Positions 1 to 8,754 are shown, numbered from the stretch's first letter. The stretch: DNA of 64,000 nucleotides from Pseudomonas pudica (GCF_015680405.1 NZ_JADLJS010000016.1:46680-110679); one strand, 5' to 3'. The notes: generated by a model from the sequence alone, not told the origin. A program made the numbers and translations.

Positions 1-457
1 CTGGTGCAATGCCGGTACGGTTGCTGACCCGGAAGATATGGGTATCCACAGCCATGGTCGGCTGGCGGAACGCCGTATTGAGCACTACGTTGGCGGTCTT
101 GCGGCCCACGCCTGGTAGCGCCTCCAAGGCTTCGCGGGTTTGCGGTACCTGGCTGCCATGGCGCTCGATCAGCAGCCGGCAGGCTTCGATGACGTTCTTG
201 GCCTTGCTGTTGTACAAGCCAATGGTCTTGATGTACTCGCTCAGGCCTTCGACGCCCAGCGCATAGATGGCCTCGGGGGTGTTGGCGACCGGGAACAGGC
301 GTGCGGTGGCCTTGTTGACGCCGACATCGGTGGACTGCGCAGACAGGGTTACGGCGACCAGCAGTTCGAACGGGGTGGTGTAGGCCAGTTCGGTCTTCGG
401 GTCGGGGTTGTCTTCGTGCAGCCTGCGAAAGATCTCCAGGCGTTTGGCGGCATTCAT
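1..457 (-). CDS. nth: Endonuclease III (Nth), N-terminal part, cut by window edge
   Basis: DNA glycosylase/AP lyase that removes oxidised pyrimidines in base excision repair. The ATG is at 457 (complement) and the first 152 residues are visible. They contain the helix-hairpin-helix LPGVGRKTANVVL with the catalytic Lys, followed by the catalytic Asp in AVDTHIFRVSNR, which are the two active-site elements of the family. The C-terminal 4Fe-4S cysteines lie beyond the left edge, so they cannot be checked. It starts only 4 nt after the stop of the RnfE-like gene, so it is probably the last gene of the Rnf operon. The same rnf-nth order is known in other gammaproteobacteria. Confidence 0.95.
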   Translation of the reverse strand, partial: MNAAKRLEIFRRLHEDNPDPKTELAYTTPFELLVAVTLSAQSTDVGVNKATARLFPVANTPEAIYALGVEGLSEYIKTIGLYNSKAKNVIEACRLLIERHGSQVPQTREALEALPGVGRKTANVVLNTAFRQPTMAVDTHIFRVSNRTGIAP

Positions 458-461
458 GAAA

Positions 462-986
462 TCAGAGCTTTCCTTGACGACGTGGTTGGGCGGGGCCCGG
501 ACGCAGGCGATTGTACAAGGCCAACAGCAGTCCGAGCAGTAGCAAGGCGCCCGGGGCCAGGCTGGCCAGGTGCAGGCCGGTACCGTCGGCCAACCATTGG
601 CGGCTGGCGCCGAGCAGCAGGCATGTGGCAAGCAGTGCGCAAAGGTGGCCGGCGAGCAGGCGCCAGCGCCCTTGATCGGGCAGCAGGTGGTCAGTGGCCA
701 GGCATTGCAGGCACAGCAGTGCGGGATAGTGGCCGAGGGCAAGTGCCACTGGCAGCAGCCAGGCACGCAGTGCCAGTTGCAGGCAACTGGCCAGGGCCGC
801 CAACAGCAGCAGGCTGGCCAGCACATAGGTCCAGGTGGCAAGCCGCTGGCGCAGGGGCGCCAGCAACAGCTGGTGAAGGCTGCTCATCAGCACCGCACAC
901 ACGCCGATGGTGGCCCCTTCGCTCAGTGTTCGGGTGGCGCCCAGCAGGGGCACCAGGCTTGCGCCGAGCAAGTAGAACCTATTCAT
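462..986 (-). CDS. rnfE: RnfE/RsxE-like membrane subunit, short and divergent
   Basis: A 174-residue, very hydrophobic protein with about five to six membrane segments. It matches RnfE/RsxE in position and in scattered motifs (LLG...PLLGATRT near the N-terminus, a GHYPALLCLQC stretch in the middle, APGALLLLGLLLAL near the end). The usual family length is about 230. I chose ATG 986, which overlaps the end of the preceding gene, over an upstream in-frame ATG at 1022 that would extend further into it. In typical RnfE one cysteine in the first half-repeat (LLGLCP) and one in TNC hold an iron-sulphur cluster with RnfA. The first is absent here and only the second region retains cysteines. It is the fourth gene of a reduced Rnf operon and nth follows after 4 nt. 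Assignment rests largely on context. Confidence 0.7.
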   Translation of the reverse strand: MNRFYLLGASLVPLLGATRTLSEGATIGVCAVLMSSLHQLLLAPLRQRLATWTYVLASLLLLAALASCLQLALRAWLLPVALALGHYPALLCLQCLATDHLLPDQGRWRLLAGHLCALLATCLLLGASRQWLADGTGLHLASLAPGALLLLGLLLALYNRLRPGPAQPRRQGKL

Positions 987-1581
987 GCATGGCGCCCTCC
1001 AGCAACGCGCTGCGCTGCTCATCGAAGTATCTCAGCGCCTCTTGCAGCGCGCCGATTACTGCTCGTGAGGTCACGGTTGCGCCAGCCAACTGGTCAAAGT
1101 CGCCCTGGTCGCGCTTCAGCGCCCAGCGATCGCCCAACTGGCGGTTGGCAAATTGCTCCAGCCAGTTAAGCTGCGGATCTCCCAGGCGTGCACCTAATCC
1201 GGGGCTTTCCTGTTGTTCGACCACCTGGCTGCCGATCAGCTGGCCGTCCGCGCTAATGGCCACGCTGAGCACGATCGGCCCGGCATAGCCCTGGGTCTGA
1301 GTGACCAGGATGATGGCGGCCGGCTTGCCCGCCAGCGTCGCCCGGTAAGCTGCCAGGATCCGGCTGTTTGGCCGCTGTGCGGCGGGCCTGGGCAGCGGGT
1401 TGTCCAGGGGGTGGTTGTCGTAACTTCCTTCTGGCAGCACCGCCAGCCGCTGGCGGCTATTCAGTTGTTTCTCGGCGTCGGCGATGGCCGCGCTGGTCCA
1501 GTGTCGCCAGGCCAGGGTTGCCGACAGTGCCAGTGCCCCGGTCAGTACCAGCAGGCCGACATCACGTACCAGACGCTTCAT
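979..1581 (-). CDS. rnfG: RnfG-like FMN-binding subunit
   Basis: A 200-residue protein with an N-terminal membrane anchor (residues ~8-25) and a periplasmic FMN-binding domain. In Rnf and Nqr complexes FMN is attached covalently to a Thr in the motif S/T-G-A-T. Here LAGATVTSRAV near residue 170 keeps that Thr. The QTQGYAGPIVLSVAIS and ESPGLGARL segments are also typical of the family. ATG 1581 overlaps the stop of the RnfD-like gene (ATGA) and its own stop overlaps the start of the RnfE-like gene, indicating translational coupling. An ApbE flavin transferase would be needed for maturation and none is in the window. Confidence 0.88.
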   Translation of the reverse strand: MKRLVRDVGLLVLTGALALSATLAWRHWTSAAIADAEKQLNSRQRLAVLPEGSYDNHPLDNPLPRPAAQRPNSRILAAYRATLAGKPAAIILVTQTQGYAGPIVLSVAISADGQLIGSQVVEQQESPGLGARLGDPQLNWLEQFANRQLGDRWALKRDQGDFDQLAGATVTSRAVIGALQEALRYFDEQRSALLEGAMHE

Positions 1582-2552
1582 CGTGCAACCTGCTGGCGCT
1601 GCGCAGCCAGGCGTTCGAGGCTCGGCGCCATGAGGTTCATCAGCAGGATGGCGAACGCCGTGCCGTCCGGGTAGCTGCCCCAAGTACGGATCAAGTAGAT
1701 CAGCAGGCCCGCCCCCAGGCCGAACCCCAGCTTCGCCCACTCCTGCCGCGGGCCGGACACCGGCTCGGTGGCAATGAAGAACGCCGCCATCATGGTCGAG
1801 CCGGAGAACAGGTGCAGCAGGGGGGAGCCGTTGGAGTCCGAACCCGAGCCATTCCAGCCCAGCAGGCTGAACAGGAGCAACCCTGCCAGCAGGCCAACCG
1901 GCGCATGCCAGCTGATCACCTTGCGTTGCAGCAAAAACAGGCCGCCCAGCAGGAACGCAAGGTTGACCCATTCGCTGCCCCACCCTCCGATGCTGCCGAA
2001 TCCCGGGTGGCTGGCGAACAGTTCATCGATGGTCAGGCTGCGATTGTGGCGCAGGCCGTCGAGCAGTGTCGGCCGGGCCCAGGCATCGATCTGCTCGCCG
2101 CCGGCGAACACCAGCTGCAGGCTATCGAGCAGGCCAGGTGCCGGCCCCGGCCAATGGTTCATCTGCAACGGGAAGCTCAGCAGCACGAAGGCATAGCCGA
2201 CCATGGCCGGGTTGAACAGGTTGCGCCCGACCCCGCCAAAGGCCTGCTTGCCGATGCCTATGGCAACGCTGGCTGCAACTACCGGCAACCACCACGGCGT
2301 CAGGGTCGGCAGGGCGGCGGCCAGCAGCACGGCAGTCACCAGCGCGCTGCCGTCGTTCAGCGCCGTGCTCAGCGGTTGTGCTCGCAACTTGAGCGACAAC
2401 ATCTCGCACAGCAGCGCGGCACTGGCGCATAGCAACAGGTTGATTAGCATGCTCCAGCCATGCAGCCAGAACAGCGCCAACAGGCCAGGTACGCAAGCCA
2501 GCAACACCAGCCCCATGCTGGTGCGTAGCCGCGGGTCGGGCTTGGCAGTCAT
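1578..2552 (-). CDS. rnfD: RnfD-like integral membrane flavoprotein subunit
   Basis: A 324-residue polytopic protein similar along its length to RnfD/RsxD: PDPRLRTSMGLVLLACVPG at the start, KQAFGGVGRNLFNPAMVGYAF, WGSEWVNLAFLLGG, and SYPDGTAFAILLMN near the end. The covalent flavin site of the family (S-G-A-T) appears as FSGSTMMAAFF with the Thr kept. In the family this subunit carries FMN and riboflavin across the inner membrane. ATGA overlaps join it to the RnfA-like gene upstream and the RnfG-like gene downstream. RnfB and RnfC, normally encoded between A and D, are absent here. Confidence 0.92.
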   Translation of the reverse strand: MTAKPDPRLRTSMGLVLLACVPGLLALFWLHGWSMLINLLLCASAALLCEMLSLKLRAQPLSTALNDGSALVTAVLLAAALPTLTPWWLPVVAASVAIGIGKQAFGGVGRNLFNPAMVGYAFVLLSFPLQMNHWPGPAPGLLDSLQLVFAGGEQIDAWARPTLLDGLRHNRSLTIDELFASHPGFGSIGGWGSEWVNLAFLLGGLFLLQRKVISWHAPVGLLAGLLLFSLLGWNGSGSDSNGSPLLHLFSGSTMMAAFFIATEPVSGPRQEWAKLGFGLGAGLLIYLIRTWGSYPDGTAFAILLMNLMAPSLERLAAQRQQVAR

Positions 2553-3097
2553 TGGGTGAGCAGCCCGTTGAAGCCGGAAAACGCCATCGCCATTACACTG
2601 GCACCGAGCAATTCGATGGGCAGGCCGCGCATTGCCCCGGGGACGTCGGCATGATTGCTACGCTGGCGCAGGTCGGCGAACAACGCCAACGCCAGCCAGA
2701 AGCCGCCGCCGGCCAGCAGGCCTTGCAGCACGGTAGCGAGCCATGTGCTGTCGTCGCTTGTCTGTTGCAGGGCCAACCCCAGTACTACCGCGTTGCTCAA
2801 CAGCAGCGCGGGCAGTTGCGTCACCGGCCAGCTCGGGCGCCACCTTGTCAGCAGCCATGGCGCGCCCCAGGCAAGCACGGCCAGCCAGGGCAACAACAGG
2901 AACAGGGCAAGGTCCTGGGCTTGCAGCGGGGCAAGCACCCCGCGCACCAGTATTCGTGCGCCGATCATGCCCAAGGCAATGCACAGTGCGCAGGCGAGGC
3001 CGTGCACGTGGAGGTGCAGCCTGGGAAATGGCTGTTGTTGCAGGCACAGGTGATTGACCAGCGCAGCGCTGATCAGGACCAGGATGTAGTCGCTCAT
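2549..3097 (-). CDS. rnfA: RnfA-like membrane subunit lacking cluster cysteines
   Basis: A 182-residue protein with six likely membrane helices. Its ends match RnfA/RsxA closely (MSDYILVLISAALVNH; ADVPGAMRGLPIELLGASVMAMAFSGFNGL). I chose ATG 3097, which gives the family N-terminus M-x-D-Y, over an in-frame ATG 16 codons upstream. In known RnfA the half-repeats carry Cys in FLGLCPF and TNCAVLG. Here the first region reads QPFPRLHL and the second SNAVVLGLAL, so both cysteines that bind the RnfA/RnfE iron-sulphur cluster are missing. It is the first gene of the operon, with a perfect hairpin between it and metG. Confidence 0.82.
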   Translation of the reverse strand: MSDYILVLISAALVNHLCLQQQPFPRLHLHVHGLACALCIALGMIGARILVRGVLAPLQAQDLALFLLLPWLAVLAWGAPWLLTRWRPSWPVTQLPALLLSNAVVLGLALQQTSDDSTWLATVLQGLLAGGGFWLALALFADLRQRSNHADVPGAMRGLPIELLGASVMAMAFSGFNGLLTQ

Positions 3098-3158
3098 GAG
3101 ATGACGATAGCCGGGAATCGGGGCGATTGTCCGGGTTGGCGTCAAGGTGCCGGAATCA

Positions 3159-3188
3159 TTGTGGGAGCGGGCAGGCCCGCTCCCACAA
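3159..3188. repeat. Perfect 14-bp inverted repeat with 2-nt loop
   Basis: TTGTGGGAGCGGGC is followed by AG and then its exact reverse complement, between the metG stop and the RnfA start. It carries the GTGGGAGCGGG core shared with the REP elements elsewhere in the window. It could act as a terminator for metG or as an mRNA 3'-end stabiliser. Confidence 0.85.
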
Positions 3189-3203
3189 GTTCAAGCAGTT
3201 TTG

Positions 3204-5243
3204 TTACTTGATGCGCTGGCCCGGCTTGGCACCGCTGTCCGGGCTAAGCAGGTAGATCTCTTCGCCGCCAGGCCCGGCCGCCATGACCATGCCTTCGGAC
3301 ACGCCAAAGCGCATCTTGCGTGGCTTGAGGTTGGCCACCATCATGGTCAGGCGACCTTCCAGCTGGGACGGGTCGGGGTAGGCCGACTTGATGCCGGAGA
3401 ACACGTTGCGGCGCTCATCACCAATGTCCAAGGTCAGTTGCAGCAGCTTGTCGGCACCCGGTACGGCCTCGGCCTTGACGATCAGCGCCACGCGCAGGTC
3501 GACGGCAGCAAAGGTGTCGAACTCGATTTCCGCCGACAGCGGGTCCTTGGCCAGCTCGCCGTTGCCGGCTGGGGCCGTGGCTTCGGAGGCCAGCAGGTCT
3601 TCCTTGCTGGCGGCGACCATGGCTTCGACCTTGGCCGGTTCGATGCGGCTCATCAGCGCCTTGAACGGGTTCAGCTGGTGGTTTTCCAGGCGTGACAGGT
3701 GGTCGTTCCAGGTCAGCGGTGCCACGTTGAGGAAGGCCTCTGCGTCCGCGGCCAGCACCGGCAGCACCGGCTTGAGGAAGATCACCAGTTGGCGGAACAG
3801 GTTGATGCCTTGGGCGCAGATGGCCTGCACTTCATCCTGTTTGCCTTCCTGTTTGGCCAGCGACCATGGGGCCTTGTCGGCGATCCAGGCGTTGGCGCGG
3901 TCGGCCAGCGCCATGATTTCGCGCATGGCACGGCCGAAATCGCGGCCTTCGTAAGCGTCGGCGATCGACGGAGCTGCCGCCAGGAAGGCTTCGGTCAGCT
4001 CCGGTGCGGCATCGCCAGCCACCATCACGCCTTCGTTGCCCTTGTGGATGAAACCGGCGCAGCGGCTGGCGATGTTTACCACCTTGCCGACCAGGTCGGA
4101 GTTGACCTTCTGCACGAAGTCTTCCAGGTTCAGGTCCAGGTCATCGACGCCACGGCCCAGCTTGGCGGCGTAGTAGTAGCGCAGGTATTCCGGCTGCAGG
4201 TGGTCGAGGTAGGTGCGGGCCTTGATGAAGGTACCGCGCGACTTGGACATCTTGGCGCCGTTCACCGTCAGGTAGCCGTGCACGTTGACCGCGCTTGGCT
4301 TGCGGAAGCCTGCACCTTCGAGCATGGCTGGCCAGAACAGGGCGTGGAAGTTGACGATGTCCTTGCCGATGAAGTGGTACAGCTCGGCCTTGGAGCCCTC
4401 GTTCCAGAACGCGTCGAAATCCAGCTCCGGGCGGCGTGCACAGAGGTTCTTGAAGCTGGCCATGTAGCCGATCGGTGCATCCAGCCACACATAGAAGTAT
4501 TTGCCTGGCTCGCCCGGGATCTCGAAGCCGAAATACGGCGCGTCGCGAGAGATGTCCCATTCCTGCAGGCCCGAGTCCAACCATTCGGCCAGTTTGTTGG
4601 CTACAGCGTCCTGCAGCGTGCCGCTGCGGGTCCACTGCTGCAGCATGGCCTGGAAGTCCGGCAGCTTGAAGAAGAAGTGCTGGGAATCGCGCAGTACCGG
4701 AGTGGCACCAGAAATGGCCGACTTGGGGTTCTTCAGCTCGGTGGGCGCGTAGGTGGCGCCGCATTTCTCGCAGTTGTCGCCGTACTGGTCTTCGGCCGCG
4801 CACTTGGGGCAGGTGCCCTTGATGAAGCGGTCGGCGAGGAACATGCCCTTTTCCGGGTCGAAGTACTGGGTCACCGAACGGGTGGCGATGTGCCCGGCGT
4901 CACGCAGGCGTGCGTAGATCAGGCCCGAGAGCTCGCGGTTCTCTTCGCTGTGGGTGGAGTGGAAGTTGTCGAAGTCCACGAGGAAGTCGGCAAAGTCGCT
5001 GCTGTGTTCGGCCTGGACGTTGGCGATCAGTTGCTCCGGGGTGATGCCTTCCTTCTCGGCGCGCAGCATGATGGCCGAACCGTGGGCGTCGTCGGCGCAG
5101 ACGTAGATGCACTGGTTGCCGCGCAGCTTCTGGAAGCGGACCCACATGTCTGTCTGGATGTACTCGAGCATATGGCCCAGGTGGATCGAACCGTTGGCAT
5201 AGGGCAAGGCGCTGGTGACGAGAATCTGACGTGGCTCGGACAT
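3204..5243 (-). CDS. metG: Methionyl-tRNA synthetase
   Basis: Charges tRNA-Met and initiator tRNA with methionine. It is 679 residues, the usual length for the dimeric long form. The class I signature is HLGH (residues 21-24), the zinc-binding insertion has two CPKC/CEKC knuckles, and the second signature is KMSKSRGT. The last ~110 residues ([21 protein letters not shown] onward) form the C-terminal tRNA-binding/dimerisation domain. I chose [18 protein letters not shown] at 5243 because it places the Rossmann strand at the N-terminus; the in-frame extension to 5336 crosses the promoter region. It is transcribed divergently from apbC. Confidence 0.98.
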   Translation of the reverse strand: MSEPRQILVTSALPYANGSIHLGHMLEYIQTDMWVRFQKLRGNQCIYVCADDAHGSAIMLRAEKEGITPEQLIANVQAEHSSDFADFLVDFDNFHSTHSEENRELSGLIYARLRDAGHIATRSVTQYFDPEKGMFLADRFIKGTCPKCAAEDQYGDNCEKCGATYAPTELKNPKSAISGATPVLRDSQHFFFKLPDFQAMLQQWTRSGTLQDAVANKLAEWLDSGLQEWDISRDAPYFGFEIPGEPGKYFYVWLDAPIGYMASFKNLCARRPELDFDAFWNEGSKAELYHFIGKDIVNFHALFWPAMLEGAGFRKPSAVNVHGYLTVNGAKMSKSRGTFIKARTYLDHLQPEYLRYYYAAKLGRGVDDLDLNLEDFVQKVNSDLVGKVVNIASRCAGFIHKGNEGVMVAGDAAPELTEAFLAAAPSIADAYEGRDFGRAMREIMALADRANAWIADKAPWSLAKQEGKQDEVQAICAQGINLFRQLVIFLKPVLPVLAADAEAFLNVAPLTWNDHLSRLENHQLNPFKALMSRIEPAKVEAMVAASKEDLLASEATAPAGNGELAKDPLSAEIEFDTFAAVDLRVALIVKAEAVPGADKLLQLTLDIGDERRNVFSGIKSAYPDPSQLEGRLTMMVANLKPRKMRFGVSEGMVMAAGPGGEEIYLLSPDSGAKPGQRIK

Positions 5244-5294
5244 GGTGGCTTGGCTACTTATCTGGCGACGGGGTAAAAATGAGGTTGATCGGCC

Positions 5295-5323
5295 ACTATA
5301 AAGGGCTGGCGAAGATATTTCAC
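5295..5323 (-). promoter_or_regulatory. Candidate sigma-70 promoter of metG
   Basis: On the minus strand GTGAAA (5323-5318) and TATAGT (5300-5295) are separated by 17 nt. The -10 lies about 52 nt upstream of the chosen metG start. Recognised by eye only. Confidence 0.45.
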
Positions 5324-5401
5324 CCCGCATGCGCATCTGCTGACGATTGACGGGTTAGGATAGGCGTCTGTTTTACATTCAGTTTGCCATTGGGAGTCTC
5401 C

Positions 5402-6496
5402 ATGAGTGCCGTCACCCGTGCCGCCGTCGAGGGCGTGCTTCGCCAGTACACCGACCCCTATCTGAACCAGGACCCGGTCAGCGCCGGCTGCGTGCGCGCC
5501 ATCGATATCCAGGGCGGGCAGGTCAGCGTGCAGTTGCAGCTGGGTTATGCCGCAGGGCTGTTCAAGAACGGCTGGGCCCAGGTGCTGCAGACCGCCATCG
5601 GCAACCTCGAGGGTGTCAGCAGTGCCCAGGTGTCGATCGACTGCGTGGTGGCCGCGCACAAGGCCCAGGCTCAGGTGCCGGCCATGGCCAACGTCAAGAA
5701 CATCATCGCAGTGGCCTCGGGCAAGGGCGGTGTGGGCAAGTCGACCACCGCGGCCAACCTGGCCCTGGCGCTGGCCCGCGAGGGTGCGCGGGTGGGTATT
5801 CTCGATGCCGATATCTATGGCCCCAGCCAAGGCGTGATGTTCGGCATCGCCGAAGGCACCCGCCCACAGATTCGCGAGCAGAAGTGGTTCGTGCCGATCA
5901 AGGCCCATGGCGTGGAAGTCATGTCCATGGCGTTTCTTACCGACGACAACACGCCGATGGTATGGCGTGGCCCGATGGTTTCCGGCGCGCTGCTGCAGCT
6001 GGTGACCCAGACCGCCTGGGACGACCTGGATTACCTGGTGATCGACATGCCGCCGGGCACCGGTGACATCCAGCTTACCCTGGCGCAGAAGGTGCCGGTG
6101 GCCGGTTCGGTGATCGTCACCACCCCGCAGGACCTGGCCCTGCTGGATGCCAAGAAGGGCGTGGAAATGTTCCGCAAGGTCAACATCCCGGTGCTGGGCG
6201 TGGTGGAGAACATGGCCGTGCACATTTGCTCGAACTGCGGCCATGCCGAGCACCTGTTCGGCGAAGGCGGTGGCGAGAAGCTGGCGAGCCAGTACGGCGT
6301 CGACCTGCTGGCGTCGTTGCCTTTGTCGATGCTGATTCGCGAGCAGGCCGATAGCGGCAAGCCGACGGCTATCGCCGAGCCGGAAAGCCAGATTGCCATG
6401 GTCTATCAGGAACTGGCCCGCCAGGTGGGCGCACGGATCGTGCTACAGGAAGCTGCGGCGCCGGCGATGCCGAGCATTACCATCAGCGAAGATTGA
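5402..6496 (+). CDS. apbC: Iron-sulphur cluster carrier ApbC/Mrp (ParA-like ATPase)
   Basis: Cytosolic P-loop ATPase that carries and transfers Fe-S clusters. It is 364 residues. The N-terminal ~90 residues form a DUF59/MIP18-like domain. The deviant Walker A GKGGVGKST is at residues 107-115, DADIYGPSQG follows, and the C-terminal CSNC pair that binds the bridging cluster is in HICSNCGHAEHLFGEGGG. Start 5402 has a GGGAG ribosome site just upstream and is preferred over an in-frame ATG six codons earlier. It is divergent from metG. Confidence 0.97.
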   Translation: MSAVTRAAVEGVLRQYTDPYLNQDPVSAGCVRAIDIQGGQVSVQLQLGYAAGLFKNGWAQVLQTAIGNLEGVSSAQVSIDCVVAAHKAQAQVPAMANVKNIIAVASGKGGVGKSTTAANLALALAREGARVGILDADIYGPSQGVMFGIAEGTRPQIREQKWFVPIKAHGVEVMSMAFLTDDNTPMVWRGPMVSGALLQLVTQTAWDDLDYLVIDMPPGTGDIQLTLAQKVPVAGSVIVTTPQDLALLDAKKGVEMFRKVNIPVLGVVENMAVHICSNCGHAEHLFGEGGGEKLASQYGVDLLASLPLSMLIREQADSGKPTAIAEPESQIAMVYQELARQVGARIVLQEAAAPAMPSITISED

Positions 6497-6502
6497 CTGG
6501 CA

Positions 6503-6596
6503 GACCGAGTCGCCTGCTTCGCGGGGACAGCGCAGCCTTCAAGCACCGCGCTGTCCCTGTGGGAGCGGGTTTACCCGCGAAGCAAGCGACTCGGTC
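6503..6596. repeat. Imperfect inverted repeat containing a P. putida REP element
   Basis: The outer arms GACCGAGTCGC and GCGACTCGGTC enclose a REP unit at 6556-6583 with the core GGGAGCGGGTTTACCCGCGA. This is the 35-bp REP family described in P. putida KT2440. It lies between convergent apbC and the cold-shock gene. Confidence 0.8.
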
Positions 6597-6610
6597 TTTC
6601 GGCCAGGCAT

Positions 6611-6640
6611 AAAAAAACCCGCCGGAAGGCGGGTTTTTTT
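6611..6640. terminator. Bidirectional intrinsic terminator
   Basis: AAAAAAACCCGCC-GGAA-GGCGGGTTTTTTT: a GC stem with an A tract on one side and a T tract on the other. It lies between apbC (plus) and the cold-shock gene (minus), so it can serve both. Confidence 0.9.
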
Positions 6641-6664
6641 GAAAGCTAGGAAGCTTCGATCGAC

Positions 6665-6874
6665 TTAGGCGATCTGAACTTCTTCAGCCTGCATGCCTTT
6701 CTGGCCGCGGGTAGCGACGAAAGTAACAGCCTGGCCTTCTTTCAGGGTTTTGAAGCCGTCAGCTTGGATGGCTTTGAAGTGCACGAACAGGTCGTCGCCC
6801 GACTGAGGGGTGATGAAGCCGTAGCCTTTTTCATCGTTGAACCACTTAACAACACCGGATTGACGGTTGGACAT
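6665..6874 (-). CDS. Cold-shock domain protein (CspA family)
   Basis: A 69-residue single cold-shock domain protein, an RNA/ssDNA chaperone. RNP1-like GYGFITP and RNP2-like DLFVHFKAI are both present, and the N-terminus [15 protein letters not shown] is canonical. I chose ATG 6874, with a GGAGAC ribosome site, over a 21-codon upstream extension in a region expected to be 5' leader. Cold-shock mRNAs commonly have long structured leaders, and the ~330-nt gap to dcd leaves room for one. Which csp paralogue this is cannot be told from sequence alone. Confidence 0.95.
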   Translation of the reverse strand: MSNRQSGVVKWFNDEKGYGFITPQSGDDLFVHFKAIQADGFKTLKEGQAVTFVATRGQKGMQAEEVQIA

Positions 6875-7202
6875 TTTTCTGTCTCCTTGGACAATTTGAT
6901 AACGGTCAGGAAAAACCCTGGCCGGGACTGAGCGCAAAGAGAGCAGAAAATTCAGCGATGGGCCGATCAGGATCGTGCATCAAACTAGAGATTCTCGGTG
7001 TCACGTGCAGCACAGTGGCGCCACCTTACCCCACTTTCCGCAACCTGCCAATGGTCAGAAGGCGCTTTACGCAAATTCGGATCGACGGCGGCTGCAGCCC
7101 CCGCCCGGCGCGGGATGAGGCATGGAACTTTAACCTGGGCGCCGGGACCGGTAAGATGCGCGTCTCGAATTTTCACCTCGCAACTCTTCAGGACACCCCG
7201 CC
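6875..7202. other. Intergenic region between divergent csp and dcd
   Basis: 328 nt with no supported gene; short ORFs in it are not family-like. It should hold the csp leader and promoter (minus) and the dcd promoter (plus). A possible dcd promoter is TTTAAC (7129-7134), a 17-nt spacer and TAAGAT (7152-7157). Confidence 0.6.
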
Positions 7203-7769
7203 ATGAGCATCAAATCGGACAAGTGGATTCGCCGCATGGCGCAGGAACACGGCATGATCGAACCGTTCGTCGAGCGCCAGGTGCGCGGCGAACAGGACAG
7301 CCGGGTGATCTCCTTCGGCGTTTCCAGCTACGGCTATGACGTGCGCTGCGCCGACGAATTCAAGGTGTTTACCAACATCAATTCGGCCACCGTCGACCCG
7401 AAGAACTTCGATGCCGGCAGCTTCGTCGACATCAAGAGCGACGTATGCATCATCCCGCCGAACTCCTTCGCCCTGGCGCGCACCGTCGAGTATTTCCGCA
7501 TTCCGCGCGACGTGCTGACCATCTGCCTGGGCAAGAGCACCTACGCCCGTTGCGGCATCATCGTCAACGTCACCCCGCTCGAGCCCGAGTGGGAAGGCCA
7601 TGTGACGCTGGAGTTTTCGAATACCACCACGCTGCCGGCGAAGATTTACGCCAACGAAGGTGTGGCCCAGATGCTGTTCCTGCAGTCCGACGAAGAATGC
7701 GACGTGTCGTACAAGGACCGTGGCGGCAAGTACCAGGGCCAACGCGGCGTCACCCTGCCGCGTACCTGA
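7203..7769 (+). CDS. dcd: dCTP deaminase
   Basis: Deaminates dCTP to dUTP, the main route to dUMP and dTTP in gammaproteobacteria. The 188 residues match the family throughout. Active-site elements are KSTYARCGI (residues 111-119, with the Ser and Arg) and [10 protein letters not shown] with the catalytic Glu at about residue 137. The C-terminal [14 protein letters not shown] is typical. It is transcribed divergently from the cold-shock gene, and a perfect palindrome follows the stop. Confidence 0.97.
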   Translation: MSIKSDKWIRRMAQEHGMIEPFVERQVRGEQDSRVISFGVSSYGYDVRCADEFKVFTNINSATVDPKNFDAGSFVDIKSDVCIIPPNSFALARTVEYFRIPRDVLTICLGKSTYARCGIIVNVTPLEPEWEGHVTLEFSNTTTLPAKIYANEGVAQMLFLQSDEECDVSYKDRGGKYQGQRGVTLPRT

Positions 7770-7777
7770 GCCGACGA

Positions 7778-7797
7778 GCGCGGGGAATTCCCCGCGC
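7778..7797 (+). terminator. Palindromic hairpin after dcd
   Basis: GCGCGGGGAATTCCCCGCGC is a perfect 20-nt palindrome 8 nt after the dcd stop, followed by CTTTGG. It is probably a terminator, although the T tract is weak. Confidence 0.6.
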
Positions 7798-7862
7798 CTT
7801 TGGCACTCCAACTGGATAACGCCGGTGCGCATGATGCGCAGCGGCCTTGTCAGGAGCAGCCA

Positions 7863-8090
7863 ATGAAACTCCACCCCGCAATCAGTGCCAAGCTGGCAGT
7901 TCTGCAGCCCAACCACGTCGGGTTGCTGCCATGGTCACTGCTGGCACACCCGCTGCCCATGCAGGCGGGCGGTGTGCCCCACCAGCCTGACCCGGATACC
8001 CCGCAACCGCCGGAGCCCGGTGAAACACCACCCATGGAACCGGGCGAGCCAACCTTGCCTGATGAGCCTCCTCCGGCGCCTGTAGCCTGA
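7863..8090 (+). CDS. Small proline-rich protein of unknown function
   Basis: 75 residues preceded by an AGGAG ribosome site. The first ~45 residues are mildly hydrophobic and include PNHVGLLPWSLLAHPLPMQ. The last ~35 are mainly Pro, Glu, Asp and Gly (PDPDTPQPPEPGETPPMEPG), so that tail is probably disordered and acidic. I do not recognise a family. The good ribosome site and its place between dcd and the convergent pdeM support a real gene. There is no classical signal peptide. Confidence 0.6.
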   Translation: MKLHPAISAKLAVLQPNHVGLLPWSLLAHPLPMQAGGVPHQPDPDTPQPPEPGETPPMEPGEPTLPDEPPPAPVA

Positions 8091-8100
8091 ACGACCTCGG

Positions 8101-8754
8101 CTAGAGTGCCCAGACACGGTTTGCTCCGGCGAGATACACCCGGCTGGTGCTCGTGGGCGCGATTTCCCAACCCCCGGTGAATTCACCGAACGCCGGCAGC
8201 AGGCTGACTTGGCCGTCGATCAGGAAGCAAGGTAGCCGCAGGCGTTGCCGAGCCTTGCCACGCAATACGAATACCGGATGTACATGGCCTGCCAGTACCG
8301 GATGGCTCGGGTGTGGATCGGGTTCGTGCTGTAGCGCGAAGGGTTCCAGCAGCCAGGGTTCGCTCAAGACTTCTATTTCGAGCGACACGGGTGGATCACC
8401 GGCGTTCCTATCATGATTGCCGCGTATCAGCACAATTTTCAGGGCCTTGTGCCGTTCCCGCCACGTCTGCAGCTTGGCGAGCGTTGCCGGCGCACGCGCT
8501 GTTCGTGCATGCAGGAAATCGCCAAGAATGATCAGTTGCTCGCAATCATGTGCGGCCAGCAATGCATCTAGGCGATCGAGTGTCGCGTCGGTGGTGCCGC
8601 GTGGTACCGGTTGGTGCAGGGCGCGATAACTCGCTGCCTTGCCGATGTGCACGTCGGCCACCAGCAGGGCACGGCGGGCTGGCCAGTAGATCGCCTTGTC
8701 CGAAAGCAGCCAGAGCACTTGGCCATGGTGTTCGATGGATAGAAAGTTGGTCAT
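8101..8754 (-). CDS. pdeM: Ligase-associated DNA damage response phosphoesterase PdeM
   Basis: Calcineurin-like metallophosphoesterase of 217 residues. The metal-binding blocks appear in order: ADVHIGK (D, H), LGDFLHAR (GD), RGNHDRN (GNHD), and AGHVHPVF (GHxH). This family travels with a ligase, an exonuclease and an Lhr-like helicase in bacterial DNA repair clusters, and all three are just upstream on the same strand. ATG 8754 overlaps the helicase stop (ATGA), indicating translational coupling. The DNA substrate is not known from sequence. Confidence 0.92.
   Translation of the reverse strand: MTNFLSIEHHGQVLWLLSDKAIYWPARRALLVADVHIGKAASYRALHQPVPRGTTDATLDRLDALLAAHDCEQLIILGDFLHARTARAPATLAKLQTWRERHKALKIVLIRGNHDRNAGDPPVSLEIEVLSEPWLLEPFALQHEPDPHPSHPVLAGHVHPVFVLRGKARQRLRLPCFLIDGQVSLLPAFGEFTGGWEIAPTSTSRVYLAGANRVWAL

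Noticed and set aside
3699..5276. 525-codon plus-strand ORF opposite metG
   Set aside because: Antisense shadow of metG in high-GC DNA; no recognisable domain and the opposite strand encodes a full synthetase.
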